A stretch of DNA of 64,000 nt from positions 1 to 64,000 of the forward strand of contig NZ_JAERQE010000001.1 of assembly GCF_016734765.1 (NCBI RefSeq), read 5' to 3'. The stretch is from Microvirga soli (GTDB lineage: Bacteria > Pseudomonadota > Alphaproteobacteria > Rhizobiales > Beijerinckiaceae). Positions 8,902-17,408 of this stretch are shown here, piece after piece. Every line of letters begins with the position of its first letter. Position 1 is the first letter of the stretch. Made by a program: the position numbers and the translations under genes. The notes under the pieces are model-generated. The model was not told where the DNA came from and ran no database searches. It worked only from the letters and a program-made list of their open reading frames with translations.

Positions 8902-9004
8902 GTCATTCCCGGCCGGAGATGGCGTAGCCATCGGAGGGGAAGAAAATCCATAGAGCTGAGCCTGATCGTGATCCCCTTCCCGGCCTACGGCCGCCGGGGA
9001 TGAC
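8902..9004. repeat. GTCAT...ATGAC palindromic repeat unit 3
   Basis: 103 bp bounded by GTCATTCCCGGCC and GGGGATGAC, with internal GGCGTAGCC and GGCCTACGGCC symmetric pieces and a less symmetric centre. It ends 92 bp before the lipoprotein gene at 9097. Confidence 0.6.
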
Positions 9005-9096
9005 ATCAGGTGCTGACCACGCGCTTTCACATATGAGCGGAGACGGCGACCTCAATCCCCATTCCCTTTCCCCTTGTTTCGCGCATAGATAGGGCC

Positions 9097-9636
9097 ATGC
9101 TCCTCCGACTGTTGCGTTTCAGCGTCCTGATCCTCGCCCTCGGCCTGGCCCTTGGCAGTTGCGGATATATTCCCCGGCAGGTCGCGGGCCTCCCGACGGA
9201 TGCATCCTGGGATGCCCTCCCTTTGCGGAAGTGGCTGGCCGAGGATCGGTCCGAGCCTGTTGCCCTGTCCTTCTGCGCCCCACCCGAATGCAGCCCGGGC
9301 CTCGCCGTCAGTGTGGTGCGTCTGACGGGAAAGGACGCTGACATTACGGAAGCCGTCCTGAAGGATCCGGAGCGCCTGGCTCGGGCCCTGCGCTCGCCGG
9401 CAGGTCGGGCCAAGCCGGTCAAGACCCTGATCACCGTTGAGCGCCTGAGAGAGGGCCCCTATCCGGGCTTTGCCATCGATCTTGCCCCGGCCGACGGCGG
9501 CAAGCGCCCGGCCTATGGCGCGGCCTTCGGCAGGCGCGAGGGCGAGACCCTGTCGGTCGTGCTGGCGATCGGCGAGGTTCAGGATGCTGTGCGTGAAACG
9601 GCCAGGCAGGTCGCTGCCCGCGAATTGGGCTCATAA
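9097..9636 (+). CDS. putative lipoprotein of unknown function
   Basis: 179 residues. The N-terminus is a lipoprotein signal: basic MLLRLLR, a hydrophobic run, then a lipobox LGSC with the cysteine at residue 22, so it should be a periplasmic membrane-anchored lipoprotein. The mature part has no family that I recognise. It contains an FCAPPECSPG stretch with two cysteines that could form a disulfide and is otherwise soluble in character. It sits between the repeat cluster and purS, with 132 bp to the purS start. Confidence 0.75.
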   Translation: MLLRLLRFSVLILALGLALGSCGYIPRQVAGLPTDASWDALPLRKWLAEDRSEPVALSFCAPPECSPGLAVSVVRLTGKDADITEAVLKDPERLARALRSPAGRAKPVKTLITVERLREGPYPGFAIDLAPADGGKRPAYGAAFGRREGETLSVVLAIGEVQDAVRETARQVAARELGS

Positions 9637-9768
9637 GGTTTCTGGGTTTGTCGCACGATCTTGCGGTGAACCGCCTCACACTTCACCGGATCGTGCTTCG
9701 AGCCCGTTGTTTCTTGGGCCCAATGCCTTTATGGCGTGGGGCACATCGTCAAACAGCCCGAGGCCCCC

Positions 9769-10008
9769 ATGAAAGCGCGTGTCACCGTGACCCTCAAGAA
9801 CGGCGTTCTCGACCCTCAAGGCAAGGCCATCGAGGGCGCCCTCAAGTCGCTGGGGGTTGAGGGCATCGACGGCGTGCGCCAGGGCAAGGTCTTCGACATC
9901 GAGCTCGGCACCGCCGACAAGGCCCAGGCCGAAGCCCAGCTCAAGGCCGCCTGCGAGAAGCTCCTGGCGAATACCGTCATCGAGAATTACCGCGTCGAGA
10001 TCGCGTGA
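9769..10008 (+). CDS. purS: phosphoribosylformylglycinamidine synthase subunit PurS
   Basis: 79-residue PurS, the small dimeric subunit that bridges PurQ and PurL in the three-part FGAM synthase. The sequence [21 protein letters not shown] and the C-terminal [11 protein letters not shown] are typical. The ATG at 9769 matches the family start; an upstream in-frame ATG at 9736 would add 11 atypical residues. purQ follows after 7 bp. Confidence 0.94.
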   Translation: MKARVTVTLKNGVLDPQGKAIEGALKSLGVEGIDGVRQGKVFDIELGTADKAQAEAQLKAACEKLLANTVIENYRVEIA

Positions 10009-10015
10009 GGCCGAC

Positions 10016-10714
10016 ATGAAATCCGCCGTCATCGTCTTCCCCGGCTCCAATCGCGAAGGCGATGTGCTGCGGGCGCTGAAATCCGCCGGCTCTCAGGCCG
10101 AGAAGGTCTGGCACGCCGAAACCGAGCTGCCGCAGGGCACGGACCTCGTGGTTCTTCCTGGCGGCTTCTCCTACGGCGACTACCTGCGTTGCGGTGCCAT
10201 CGCGGGCCGGGCCACAATCATGGATGCGGTGCGGGCGCATGCAGCCCGCGGCGGCCTCGTGCTCGGCATCTGCAACGGCTTCCAGATCCTGTGCGAGTCG
10301 GGACTTCTGCCCGGCATCCTGATGCGCAACGCGAACCTCAAGTTCATCTGCCACCGCCAGTTCTTGCGGGTCGAGCGCAACGACACGGCGTTTACCAAAG
10401 CGTACGCCAAGCATCAGGCCATCGATGTCTGCGTGGCGCATGGCGAAGGCAACTACACGGCCGATGAGGAGACCCTGAAGCGGCTTGAAGGCGAAGGCTT
10501 GGTGGCTTTCCGCTATGCGGATGCCCAGGGGCACATCACGCAGGATGCCAACCGCAACGGATCGATGAATTCGATTGCGGGCATCTATTCGACCAAGCTC
10601 AACGTGCTCGGCATGATGCCTCATCCGGAAAACCTGATCGAAGACCTCGTGGGCGGCACCGATGGGCGCGGCCTGTTCGAGAGCCTCGTGTCGTCCTTCC
10701 CCCGCGCTGCCTGA
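10016..10714 (+). CDS. purQ: phosphoribosylformylglycinamidine synthase subunit PurQ
   Basis: 232-residue class I glutamine amidotransferase that supplies ammonia to PurL for conversion of FGAR to FGAM. The catalytic cysteine is in GICNGFQIL (about residue 86) and the His-Glu pair in the C-terminal [10 protein letters not shown]. The N-terminus [12 protein letters not shown] is characteristic. The ATG at 10016 lies 7 bp after purS. An 81-bp gap containing a palindromic repeat separates it from purL. Confidence 0.95.
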   Translation: MKSAVIVFPGSNREGDVLRALKSAGSQAEKVWHAETELPQGTDLVVLPGGFSYGDYLRCGAIAGRATIMDAVRAHAARGGLVLGICNGFQILCESGLLPGILMRNANLKFICHRQFLRVERNDTAFTKAYAKHQAIDVCVAHGEGNYTADEETLKRLEGEGLVAFRYADAQGHITQDANRNGSMNSIAGIYSTKLNVLGMMPHPENLIEDLVGGTDGRGLFESLVSSFPRAA

Positions 10715-10732
10715 ACACTGAACATATTGGTC

Positions 10733-10777
10733 GCATTCTTCGGGCGGCGAACCGGTTTCCACTTCGCCTAAGAATGC
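10733..10777. repeat. 45-bp alphaproteobacterial palindromic repeat, copy B
   Basis: Begins GCATTCTT and ends AAGAATGC, an 8-bp perfect inverted pair, around a core with CGAACCGGTTTCCACTTCG. Same length and core as copy A in the purC leader (7008-7052). It fills the purQ-purL gap, ending 19 bp before the purL start, so it could act as a transcript hairpin between the two cistrons. Confidence 0.75.
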
Positions 10778-10795
10778 TCAAATCGCGAGACCCCG

Positions 10796-13006
10796 ATGAT
10801 CCGCAACGACGTCGCCATCACCCCGGAGCTGGTCAAGGAGCACGGGCTGAAACCCGATGAGTACGAGCGCTTCGTGAACCTGATCGGCCGCGAGCCGACC
10901 ATCACCGAGCTCGGCATCGTGTCGGCCATGTGGAACGAGCATTGCTCGTACAAATCCTCGCGCATTCATCTGCGCGGCCTGCCCACTAAGGCACCGTGGG
11001 TCATTCAGGGTCCGGGCGAGAACGCCGGCGTGATCGATATCGGCGATGGCCTCGCCTGCATCTTCAAGATGGAGAGCCACAACCACCCGTCCTTCATCGA
11101 ACCCTACCAGGGCGCCGCGACGGGCGTGGGCGGAATCCTGCGCGACGTGTTCACCATGGGGGCGCGGCCGATTGCGGCGCTGAACTTCCTGCGCTTCGGC
11201 GAGCCGGATCATCCGAAGACCCCTCACCTCGTCTCCGGCGTGGTGGCGGGCATCGGCGGCTACGGCAATTCCTTCGGCGTGCCTACCGTCGGCGGTTCTT
11301 TCGGCTTCGACAAGCGCTACAACGGCAATATCCTGGTCAACGCCATGGCGGTTGGCCTCGCCCGCACGGACGAGATCTGGTACGCGAAGGCCACCGGCGT
11401 CGGAAACCCGATCGTTTATCTCGGCTCCAAGACCGGCCGCGACGGCATCCACGGCGCCACCATGGCGTCGGCCGAGTTCGATGACGCGTCCGAGGAAAAG
11501 CGCCCCACCGTGCAGGTCGGCGACCCCTTCGCCGAGAAGCTGCTGCTGGAAGCCTGCCTCGAGCTCATGAAGTCGGGCGCCGTCATCGCCATCCAGGACA
11601 TGGGTGCGGCGGGGCTGACCAGCTCGGCGGTCGAGATGGGCGCGAAGGGCAATCTCGGCATCGAGCTCGACCTCGACAAGGTGCCCTGCCGCGAGGAGGG
11701 CATGACGGCCTACGAGATGATGCTGTCCGAAAGCCAGGAGCGCATGCTCATGGTCTTGAAGCCCGGCATGGAGAAGGAGGCGCAGGCCATCTTCCACAAG
11801 TGGGGCCTCGACTTCGCGGTGATCGGCAAAACCACCGACACGCTCCGTTTCGTCATCAAGCATCAGGGCGAGGTGAAGGCCGATCTTCCGATCAAGGAAC
11901 TCGGCGACGAGGCTCCTCTTTATGACCGTCCTTGGGTGGAAAGCCCGAAGCAGCCTGTGATTGCGCCCGACAGCGTGAAGGCCCCGATGTCGGAGGCCGA
12001 GGCGCTGCTGAAGCTCGTCGGCTCGCCGGACCAGTGCTCCAAGCGCTGGGTGTGGGAGCAGTACGACCACCTGATCCTCGGCAACACGGTCCAGACGCCG
12101 GGCGGCGACGCGGCCATCGTGCGCGTGGAGGACGGGCCGAAGGGGTTGGCGCTCACCACAGACGTAACGCCGCGCTATTGCGAGGCCGACCCGTTCGAGG
12201 GCGGCAAGCAGGCGGTGGCGGAAGCCTGGCGCAACATCACGGCGGTGGGCGGCCTGCCGCTCGCGATCACCGACAACCTCAACTTCGCGAGCCCCGAGCG
12301 GCCCGAATCCATGGGCCAGTTCGTGGGTTGCCTGAAGGGCATTGGCGAAGCCTGCCGCGTCCTCGACTTCCCCGTCGTGTCCGGCAACGTCTCGCTGTAC
12401 AACGAGACCAACGGCCAGGGCATCCTGCCGACACCTGCCATCGGCGGCGTCGGCCTCGTCGACGACGTGACGGTGAACGCCTCGGTCGCCTTCAAGCGCG
12501 AGGGCGAGGCGATCATCCTCATCGGCGCGACCCAAGGCTGGCTCGGCCAGTCGATCTACCTGCGCGACGTCTGCGGCCGCGAGGAAGGCGCTCCGCCGCC
12601 GGTCGATCTCGCCACCGAGAAGCGAAACGGCGACTTCGTGCGCCAGCTCATCCGCTCAGGCCAGGTGACGACCGTGCATGATCTCTCCGACGGCGGCATC
12701 GCGCTGGCCTTGGCCGAAATGGCCATGGCGGGCGGCGTGGGCGCCGAGATCACGGCGTTCCCCGAAGGCTTCCCCCTGCACGCCTTCCTGTTCGGCGAGG
12801 ATCAAGCCCGCTACCTCATCGCCGTCGACGAGGACGTGGCCGCCGACATTCTCTACGAGGCGGGCGCCGTGGGCATTCCGGCCGTAACCCTGGGGCTGAC
12901 CGGGGGCGACGCGTTGATTCTGCCGGGCCAGCAGGCCATATCGGTGAAGCAATTGAAGGCGGCCCACGAGGCGTGGCTGCCGAACTACATGACCGGCAAA
13001 GCGTGA
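10796..13006 (+). CDS. purL: phosphoribosylformylglycinamidine synthase subunit PurL
   Basis: 736-residue small-type PurL, the ATP-using synthetase subunit of FGAM synthase. It has the expected tandem AIRS-like halves; visible blocks include [31 protein letters not shown] near residue 90, and [16 protein letters not shown] starting the second half. The length is right for the PurS/Q-dependent class and far below the fused enzyme of about 1,300 residues. The start ATG at 10796 gives the typical [13 protein letters not shown]. bolA and grxD follow closely in the same direction. Confidence 0.96.
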   Translation: MIRNDVAITPELVKEHGLKPDEYERFVNLIGREPTITELGIVSAMWNEHCSYKSSRIHLRGLPTKAPWVIQGPGENAGVIDIGDGLACIFKMESHNHPSFIEPYQGAATGVGGILRDVFTMGARPIAALNFLRFGEPDHPKTPHLVSGVVAGIGGYGNSFGVPTVGGSFGFDKRYNGNILVNAMAVGLARTDEIWYAKATGVGNPIVYLGSKTGRDGIHGATMASAEFDDASEEKRPTVQVGDPFAEKLLLEACLELMKSGAVIAIQDMGAAGLTSSAVEMGAKGNLGIELDLDKVPCREEGMTAYEMMLSESQERMLMVLKPGMEKEAQAIFHKWGLDFAVIGKTTDTLRFVIKHQGEVKADLPIKELGDEAPLYDRPWVESPKQPVIAPDSVKAPMSEAEALLKLVGSPDQCSKRWVWEQYDHLILGNTVQTPGGDAAIVRVEDGPKGLALTTDVTPRYCEADPFEGGKQAVAEAWRNITAVGGLPLAITDNLNFASPERPESMGQFVGCLKGIGEACRVLDFPVVSGNVSLYNETNGQGILPTPAIGGVGLVDDVTVNASVAFKREGEAIILIGATQGWLGQSIYLRDVCGREEGAPPPVDLATEKRNGDFVRQLIRSGQVTTVHDLSDGGIALALAEMAMAGGVGAEITAFPEGFPLHAFLFGEDQARYLIAVDEDVAADILYEAGAVGIPAVTLGLTGGDALILPGQQAISVKQLKAAHEAWLPNYMTGKA

Positions 13007-13032
13007 CCCGAAGGTCCTGAGGAGTTTGATCC

Positions 13033-13269
13033 ATGCCAATGAATGCCCATGAGATCGAGAGCATGATCAAGGCTGCCCTGCCGGATGCTGTCGTGGAGAT
13101 CAAGGATCTGGCGGGCGACGGCGACCATTATGCCGCCACCGTCACGTCCTCGGCCTTCAAGGGCAAGTCCCGGGTTCAGCAGCACCAGCTGGTCTATGCC
13201 GCGCTGCAGGGCCACATGGGCGGCACGCTGCACGCCCTTGCATTGACGACGCTGGCACCCGACAATTGA
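13033..13269 (+). CDS. BolA family protein
   Basis: 78-residue BolA-like protein, a partner of CGFS glutaredoxins in Fe-S cluster and iron handling. The class II KH-like fold region runs through DAVVEIKDLAGDGDHY and VQQHQLVYAALQGHMGG; the histidine in QQHQ is the conserved cluster ligand region of the family. It lies 26 bp after purL and 46 bp before the monothiol glutaredoxin gene, the usual pairing in alphaproteobacteria. Confidence 0.92.
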   Translation: MPMNAHEIESMIKAALPDAVVEIKDLAGDGDHYAATVTSSAFKGKSRVQQHQLVYAALQGHMGGTLHALALTTLAPDN

Positions 13270-13315
13270 AAGCATGAACCCGGCGCCTTGACCGCCGCGG
13301 AACAGGAGAACCCCC

Positions 13316-13651
13316 ATGGCTGACGCCAACCAGATCATCGACAACGAAGTGAAGTCCAACGACGTCGTGCTCTTCATGAAGGGCACGCCGCAATTCCCCA
13401 TGTGCGGGTTCTCAGGCCAGGTGGTCCAGATCCTCAACTATCTCGGCGTGCCGTATAAGGGCGTCAACGTGCTTGAGGACGAGACCGTGCGCCAGGGCAT
13501 CAAGGACTATTCCAACTGGCCGACCATTCCCCAGCTCTACGTGAAGGGCGAGTTCGTCGGCGGCTGCGACATCACCCGCGAGATGTTCCAGACCGGCGAG
13601 CTGCAGCAGCTCTTCACCGACAAGGGCATCCAGGTTCAGCAGAGCGCTTGA
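13316..13651 (+). CDS. grxD: monothiol glutaredoxin, Grx4 family
   Basis: 111-residue CGFS glutaredoxin that binds a [2Fe-2S] cluster with glutathione, usually together with BolA. The active-site motif is MCGFSGQ with the cysteine at residue 30, preceded by [12 protein letters not shown] and followed by the glutathione-binding [19 protein letters not shown]. It is adjacent to bolA, supporting a joint role in Fe-S trafficking. A strong terminator follows. Confidence 0.95.
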   Translation: MADANQIIDNEVKSNDVVLFMKGTPQFPMCGFSGQVVQILNYLGVPYKGVNVLEDETVRQGIKDYSNWPTIPQLYVKGEFVGGCDITREMFQTGELQQLFTDKGIQVQQSA

Positions 13652-13678
13652 TCCAGGCACTGTCTCGGACGTGATCGA

Positions 13679-13704
13679 GGCGGGGCCGGTGCCCCGCCTT
13701 TTTT
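13679..13704 (+). terminator. intrinsic terminator after grxD
   Basis: Perfect 8-bp GC stem GGCGGGGC / GCCCCGCC with a 4-base loop and a run of six T. It ends the likely purL-bolA-grxD transcript. Confidence 0.9.
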
Positions 13705-13839
13705 GTCTCACGCCCCTCGGAACAGGGGGCGTCTTATGTCGCATTCCTTAAACGGCTCAGTTTCCGGCACACTATCGGCTCTGAACGCATCGAAGCCGCC
13801 GAGACAAAAATAATCCGGCGGCCGGACTGGGGGCCTTTC

Positions 13840-14154
13840 ATGATCGAGCCGGACACCAACGTCGTCGCCTTCAAGCCGCGTGCAGCGGTCACGCATCACC
13901 CTAAGAGCCTGATGGAGCGGGTCTATGCCGCCGGCTCCCTTTCCTTGAGGGCCGATGACCGCGCCACCAAGACGGCGGCCGTGATGCTGCAGGCCTTGGG
14001 ATTCCTGGTGATCGACGAGATCACGGCCGACGGAGCACCGCGCCGGCTTCAGCGCGGGGAAGCCAAGGGGGCTATGGACCGGCCCTGGCGGCTCTCCAAG
14101 CCGGCCTATTCCGGCACGGTCGGCGTTCCCGACGGCGGAGCTGTTCCGACCTAG
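13840..14154 (+). CDS. hypothetical protein, 104 aa
   Basis: 104 residues starting MIEPDTNVVAFKPRAAV, soluble, with no signal peptide or motif that I recognise. The ATG follows GGGGGCC at short spacing. The composition is like neighbouring genes, and the stop at 14154 leaves 110 bp before the cyclase gene. It could be a lineage-specific regulator or small accessory protein. The coding call rests only on frame length, composition and position. Confidence 0.5.
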   Translation: MIEPDTNVVAFKPRAAVTHHPKSLMERVYAAGSLSLRADDRATKTAAVMLQALGFLVIDEITADGAPRRLQRGEAKGAMDRPWRLSKPAYSGTVGVPDGGAVPT

Positions 14155-14264
14155 CATTCTACCCCAGATTCCCTCCGATTGTTGGGTTGGTCCCTGGGCA
14201 ACCTGGGTGTAGCCTGTCCTGACCGTCTCTGCACGTCGGAGCGATCTGGAAGGGGACTTGAGGA

Positions 14265-15002
14265 ATGTCGCCCGCCCAAGCCATGATCTGCAAAGGCTGC
14301 TGGCAGCAGATGCGGATCCCCGTGCCCCTGCACGGCTTGGCCTCCGTGCCATTTCGAGCTTTCGGCATTCGTCCGAGCCGGATGAACCCGAACACATGCA
14401 CGGTGTGCGAGCTCATGTTCACGCGCATCATGAAGGCCCGCAAGATCCCGGTCGACGTCTCCATCCTGTTTGCCGATCTCAGAGGCTACACGGCCCTGTC
14501 GCAGTCGCTCCCGCCCGACGCGCTCTCGTCCCTGCTCGATGCCTTCTATGACGAATGCGCGGAGGCCATCTGGGACTACGACGGGCTCCTCAACAAGACC
14601 ATCGGCGATTCCGTCATGGCCATCTTCGGCTTCCCGATCCAGCAGCCCAATCACGCCGAGCAGGCCGTGCGGGCGGCGCGTGAGATCCAGCGCCGCTGCG
14701 AGGCCCGCAGCAGGACCCTTCTGGCCGAGAACGGGGGCCTCGAAGGCAGTGAGCTTGGTGTCGGGATCGGCATCGATTCAGGCACGGCAAGCTTCGGCGA
14801 GTTCGGCCGCGCGCATCGGGACCTCACCGCCATCGGACCCGTGGTGAACACGGCCGCCCGTGCCCAGGCCGCCGCCGGAACGGGCGAGATCCTGGTGACC
14901 CGAACCGTCTTTGAGCGGGCCGGGGTCGACCTGGTCAGGGGCGAGGGGCGGGAGTATCAGCTGAAGGGGATCGAGGCTCCGGTTCAGCTCTTCGCCGCTT
15001 AA
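14265..15002 (+). CDS. zinc-ribbon class III adenylate/guanylate cyclase
   Basis: 245-residue cytosolic cyclase. Residues about 64-230 are a class III nucleotidyl cyclase domain: first metal aspartate in LFADLRGYT (D71), second in TIGDSVMA (D115), K111 at the purine-recognition position, and VNTAAR with the transition-state Asn and Arg. A threonine seven residues before that Asn fits the second base-recognition site; together these favour ATP. The N-terminal part has CKGC (C9, C12) and CTVC (C45, C48), a CxxC-CxxC pair likely to bind zinc. The stop overlaps the convergent tlpA-like gene by 4 bp. No cAMP target gene is adjacent. Confidence 0.85.
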   Translation: MSPAQAMICKGCWQQMRIPVPLHGLASVPFRAFGIRPSRMNPNTCTVCELMFTRIMKARKIPVDVSILFADLRGYTALSQSLPPDALSSLLDAFYDECAEAIWDYDGLLNKTIGDSVMAIFGFPIQQPNHAEQAVRAAREIQRRCEARSRTLLAENGGLEGSELGVGIGIDSGTASFGEFGRAHRDLTAIGPVVNTAARAQAAAGTGEILVTRTVFERAGVDLVRGEGREYQLKGIEAPVQLFAA

Positions 15003-15646
15003 GAGCGGTTCAGTGCCGCCTTCATGAACGCGACGGCATCCGGCGAGGCCCATTCGGCCGGCCCTTTGAGCAGCGCGATCTCGCAGCCCGAAGCATCGAC
15101 CACGAAGGTGGTCGGCAGGCCGACCACATGGCCCGACTTCTGCAGGATCTGCAGGATCTTGCCCTCGGGATCGGCGTGATAGGCAAGGTTCGTGATGCCG
15201 TTCTCCTTGAGCCAGGCCTTCGGTTTCTCCCGGTTGCGGGTGTCCACATTGATGGCCACCACCTGGAAATCAGGACCGCCCAGCTCCGCCTGAAGCTTGT
15301 CGAGAGCCGGCATCTCCTCCCGGCACGGCACGCACCAGGTCGCCCAGAGATTGACCAGGATGGTCTTGCCCTTGAAGTCCGCAAGGCTCGTCGGCTTCTC
15401 CTCGGGGCCGGTGAAGGCGATCGCCGGAGGCGGCTTGGGTGCGCTGCTCACCCCGACGGCCGCCACCTCGCCCTTAGCCAGCGGCTTCAGGCGCTTGGCC
15501 GTCTCTTGAGAGGCCCGGCACTCGGCGACGCCAGCCACCATGGGATCGCGGGGCGCGAAGCCGTACCAGGCCGCGCCTGCCCCAGTGAGAACGAGAGCGG
15601 CAAGGCCTATGAGCCAGGTTTTTCTGGATTTTGCTGCGTTCGACAT
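14999..15646 (-). CDS. tlpA: TlpA-type thiol:disulfide oxidoreductase
   Basis: 215-residue membrane-anchored periplasmic thioredoxin-like protein. One N-terminal hydrophobic segment (about residues 8-28) is followed by a TlpA/ResA thioredoxin fold with the active site WATWCVPCREEMP and a later cis-proline region GLPTTFVVD. Such proteins reduce periplasmic disulfides, for example in cytochrome c or cytochrome oxidase assembly. The start at 15646 puts the membrane anchor at the N-terminus; an in-frame ATG at 15682 is less likely. In many relatives argH lies between this gene and lysA; no argH is seen here. Confidence 0.9.
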   Translation of the reverse strand: MSNAAKSRKTWLIGLAALVLTGAGAAWYGFAPRDPMVAGVAECRASQETAKRLKPLAKGEVAAVGVSSAPKPPPAIAFTGPEEKPTSLADFKGKTILVNLWATWCVPCREEMPALDKLQAELGGPDFQVVAINVDTRNREKPKAWLKENGITNLAYHADPEGKILQILQKSGHVVGLPTTFVVDASGCEIALLKGPAEWASPDAVAFMKAALNRS

Positions 15647-15815
15647 AGCCCGAGATGTGGCGCCTTTCGGCTCCAGCCTCAAGCCCTGAGTGGCGGAACG
15701 GCTCCGGTTGGCAGGTCACAATCCTGTGGCGGCGGTGCCTGTTGTCTTTCACACCTTGCCCCTCGCATCTCTGGGGACTTCCCGTTATGGTGCGGCCACG
15801 TTTCGGAGCCTCTCG

Positions 15816-16058
15816 ATGTCGTCAAGCCTGTCTCTCACCCGCACGGCCCTGGTTGCGGGTCTTGTTGTTCTAAGCCTTTCGGCCTGCGGCCGCCGCGGCG
15901 CGCTCGAGGCGCCGCCGAGCGCCTCGGCGCCGGCCGCGCAGCCGCAAAGCACGGTCAGCGACACCGCCCTGCCCTCCCCGGTCGGGACGCCCCGCTCCTC
16001 GCCGCGCCAGGGCTACACGATCCCGAACAAGCCCTTCATTCTCGATCCGCTGCTTTAG
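15816..16058 (+). CDS. lptM: small lipoprotein, LptM/YifL-like
   Basis: 80-residue lipoprotein with signal peptide MSSSLSLTRTALVAGLVVLS and lipobox LSAC (cysteine at about residue 24), followed directly by GRRGALEAPP, the CGxxGxLxxP signature of the LptM (YifL) family that helps LptD maturation in the outer membrane. The Ala/Pro/Ser-rich tail ends in FILDPLL, another common family ending. It lies just upstream of lysA, the conserved position in proteobacteria. The ATG at 15816 starts the signal peptide. Confidence 0.82.
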   Translation: MSSSLSLTRTALVAGLVVLSLSACGRRGALEAPPSASAPAAQPQSTVSDTALPSPVGTPRSSPRQGYTIPNKPFILDPLL

Positions 16059-16067
16059 GCTTATTCG

Positions 16068-17336
16068 ATGCACCATTTTGCCTATCGCGACGGCGTCCTC
16101 CATGCGGAGGGCGTCGATCTGCGCCGCCTTGCGGATGAGGTCGGGACCCCGTTCTATTGCTATTCGAGCGCGACTCTTGAGCGGCACTACCGCGTGTTCG
16201 CCGAGGCCTTCGCTGACACGGACGCCCTCGTCTGCTACGCCATGAAGGCCAACTCCAACCAGGCCGTGCTCAAGACCCTGAGCCGCCTGGGCGCCGGCAT
16301 GGACATCGTGTCCGAGGGCGAGCTACGCCGGGCGCTTGCAGCCGGCACTCCGGGCGAACGCATCGTGTTCTCCGGCGTCGGCAAGACCAAGTCTGAGATG
16401 GCCTTTGCGCTCGACAGCGGCATCCTATGCTTCAACGTGGAATCGGAGCCCGAGCTCGAGGCTTTGTCCGAGGTCGCTGTTTCCAAAGGATTGCGCGCGC
16501 CGGTCTCGATCCGCATCAATCCGGACGTGGACGCCAAGACGCACGCAAAGATCTCGACCGGCAAGTCCGAGAACAAGTTCGGCATACCGATCTCCCGCGC
16601 CCGCGAGGTTTATGCGCGGGCGGCAGCCCTGAAGGGCATCCAGGTTACCGGCGTCGACATGCATATCGGCAGCCAGATCACGGATTTGAGCCCCTTCGAC
16701 AACGCCACGGCGCTGCTGGCCGAGCTCGCCCGCGACCTGATGGCCGACGGACACAAGCTGCATCACATCGATCTCGGCGGCGGGCTCGGCGTGCCTTATC
16801 GCGAGAACAACGAACCGCCGCCCGACCCGCAGGCCTATGCTGCGATCATCAAGCGCCACACGGGGGATCTGGGGCTCAAGCTCGTGTTCGAGATGGGCCG
16901 GTTGATTGCCGGCAACGCGGGTGTGCTCATTGCTCGCGTGATTTATGTCAAGCAGGGCGCCGACAAGCCTTTCGTGATCGTCGACGCGGCGATGAACGAC
17001 CTCATCCGCCCGACGCTCTACGAGGCCTATCACGACATCAAGCCGGTCAGGCAAGCCTCGCCCGACACGCCGCGCATTGTCGCCGACGTGGTCGGTCCCG
17101 TCTGCGAGACAGGCGATTATCTGGCCCTGTCCCGCGATATGCCCCAGCTGAAAGCCGGCGACCTCATCGCCATCATGACGGCCGGTGCCTATGGGGCCGT
17201 TCAGGCCAACACCTACAATACGCGCCTGCTGGTGCCCGAGGTGCTCGTGCGCGGCGACGATCATGCCGTGGTGCGGCCCCGTCCCTCCTACGAGGACCTC
17301 ATCGGCCTCGATCAGGTTCCTGACTGGCTACGCTGA
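16068..17336 (+). CDS. lysA: diaminopimelate decarboxylase
   Basis: 422-residue PLP-dependent enzyme converting meso-diaminopimelate to lysine. The fold III barrel holds the PLP lysine in CYAMKANSN (K60), the HIGSQI segment, glycine-rich DLGGGLGVPY that binds PLP phosphate, and the dimer-site GPVCETGD supplying Cys and Glu to the active site. The length is typical. It follows the LptM-like gene by 9 bp, probably as one transcript, and ends at a strong terminator. Confidence 0.96.
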   Translation: MHHFAYRDGVLHAEGVDLRRLADEVGTPFYCYSSATLERHYRVFAEAFADTDALVCYAMKANSNQAVLKTLSRLGAGMDIVSEGELRRALAAGTPGERIVFSGVGKTKSEMAFALDSGILCFNVESEPELEALSEVAVSKGLRAPVSIRINPDVDAKTHAKISTGKSENKFGIPISRAREVYARAAALKGIQVTGVDMHIGSQITDLSPFDNATALLAELARDLMADGHKLHHIDLGGGLGVPYRENNEPPPDPQAYAAIIKRHTGDLGLKLVFEMGRLIAGNAGVLIARVIYVKQGADKPFVIVDAAMNDLIRPTLYEAYHDIKPVRQASPDTPRIVADVVGPVCETGDYLALSRDMPQLKAGDLIAIMTAGAYGAVQANTYNTRLLVPEVLVRGDDHAVVRPRPSYEDLIGLDQVPDWLR

Positions 17337-17352
17337 CGAGATCGCGTTTCAT

Positions 17353-17389
17353 AAAAAAAGCCCCGGCGTCGTGCGTGCCGGGGCTTTTC
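17353..17389. terminator. bidirectional intrinsic terminator after lysA
   Basis: Stem GCCCCGGC (17360-17367) / GCCGGGGC (17377-17384), preceded by a run of seven A and followed by TTTT. It can stop lysA transcription rightward and the converging RTX gene leftward. Confidence 0.85.
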
Positions 17390-17408
17390 GTTGGAGCAAT
17401 CCCTTCGC

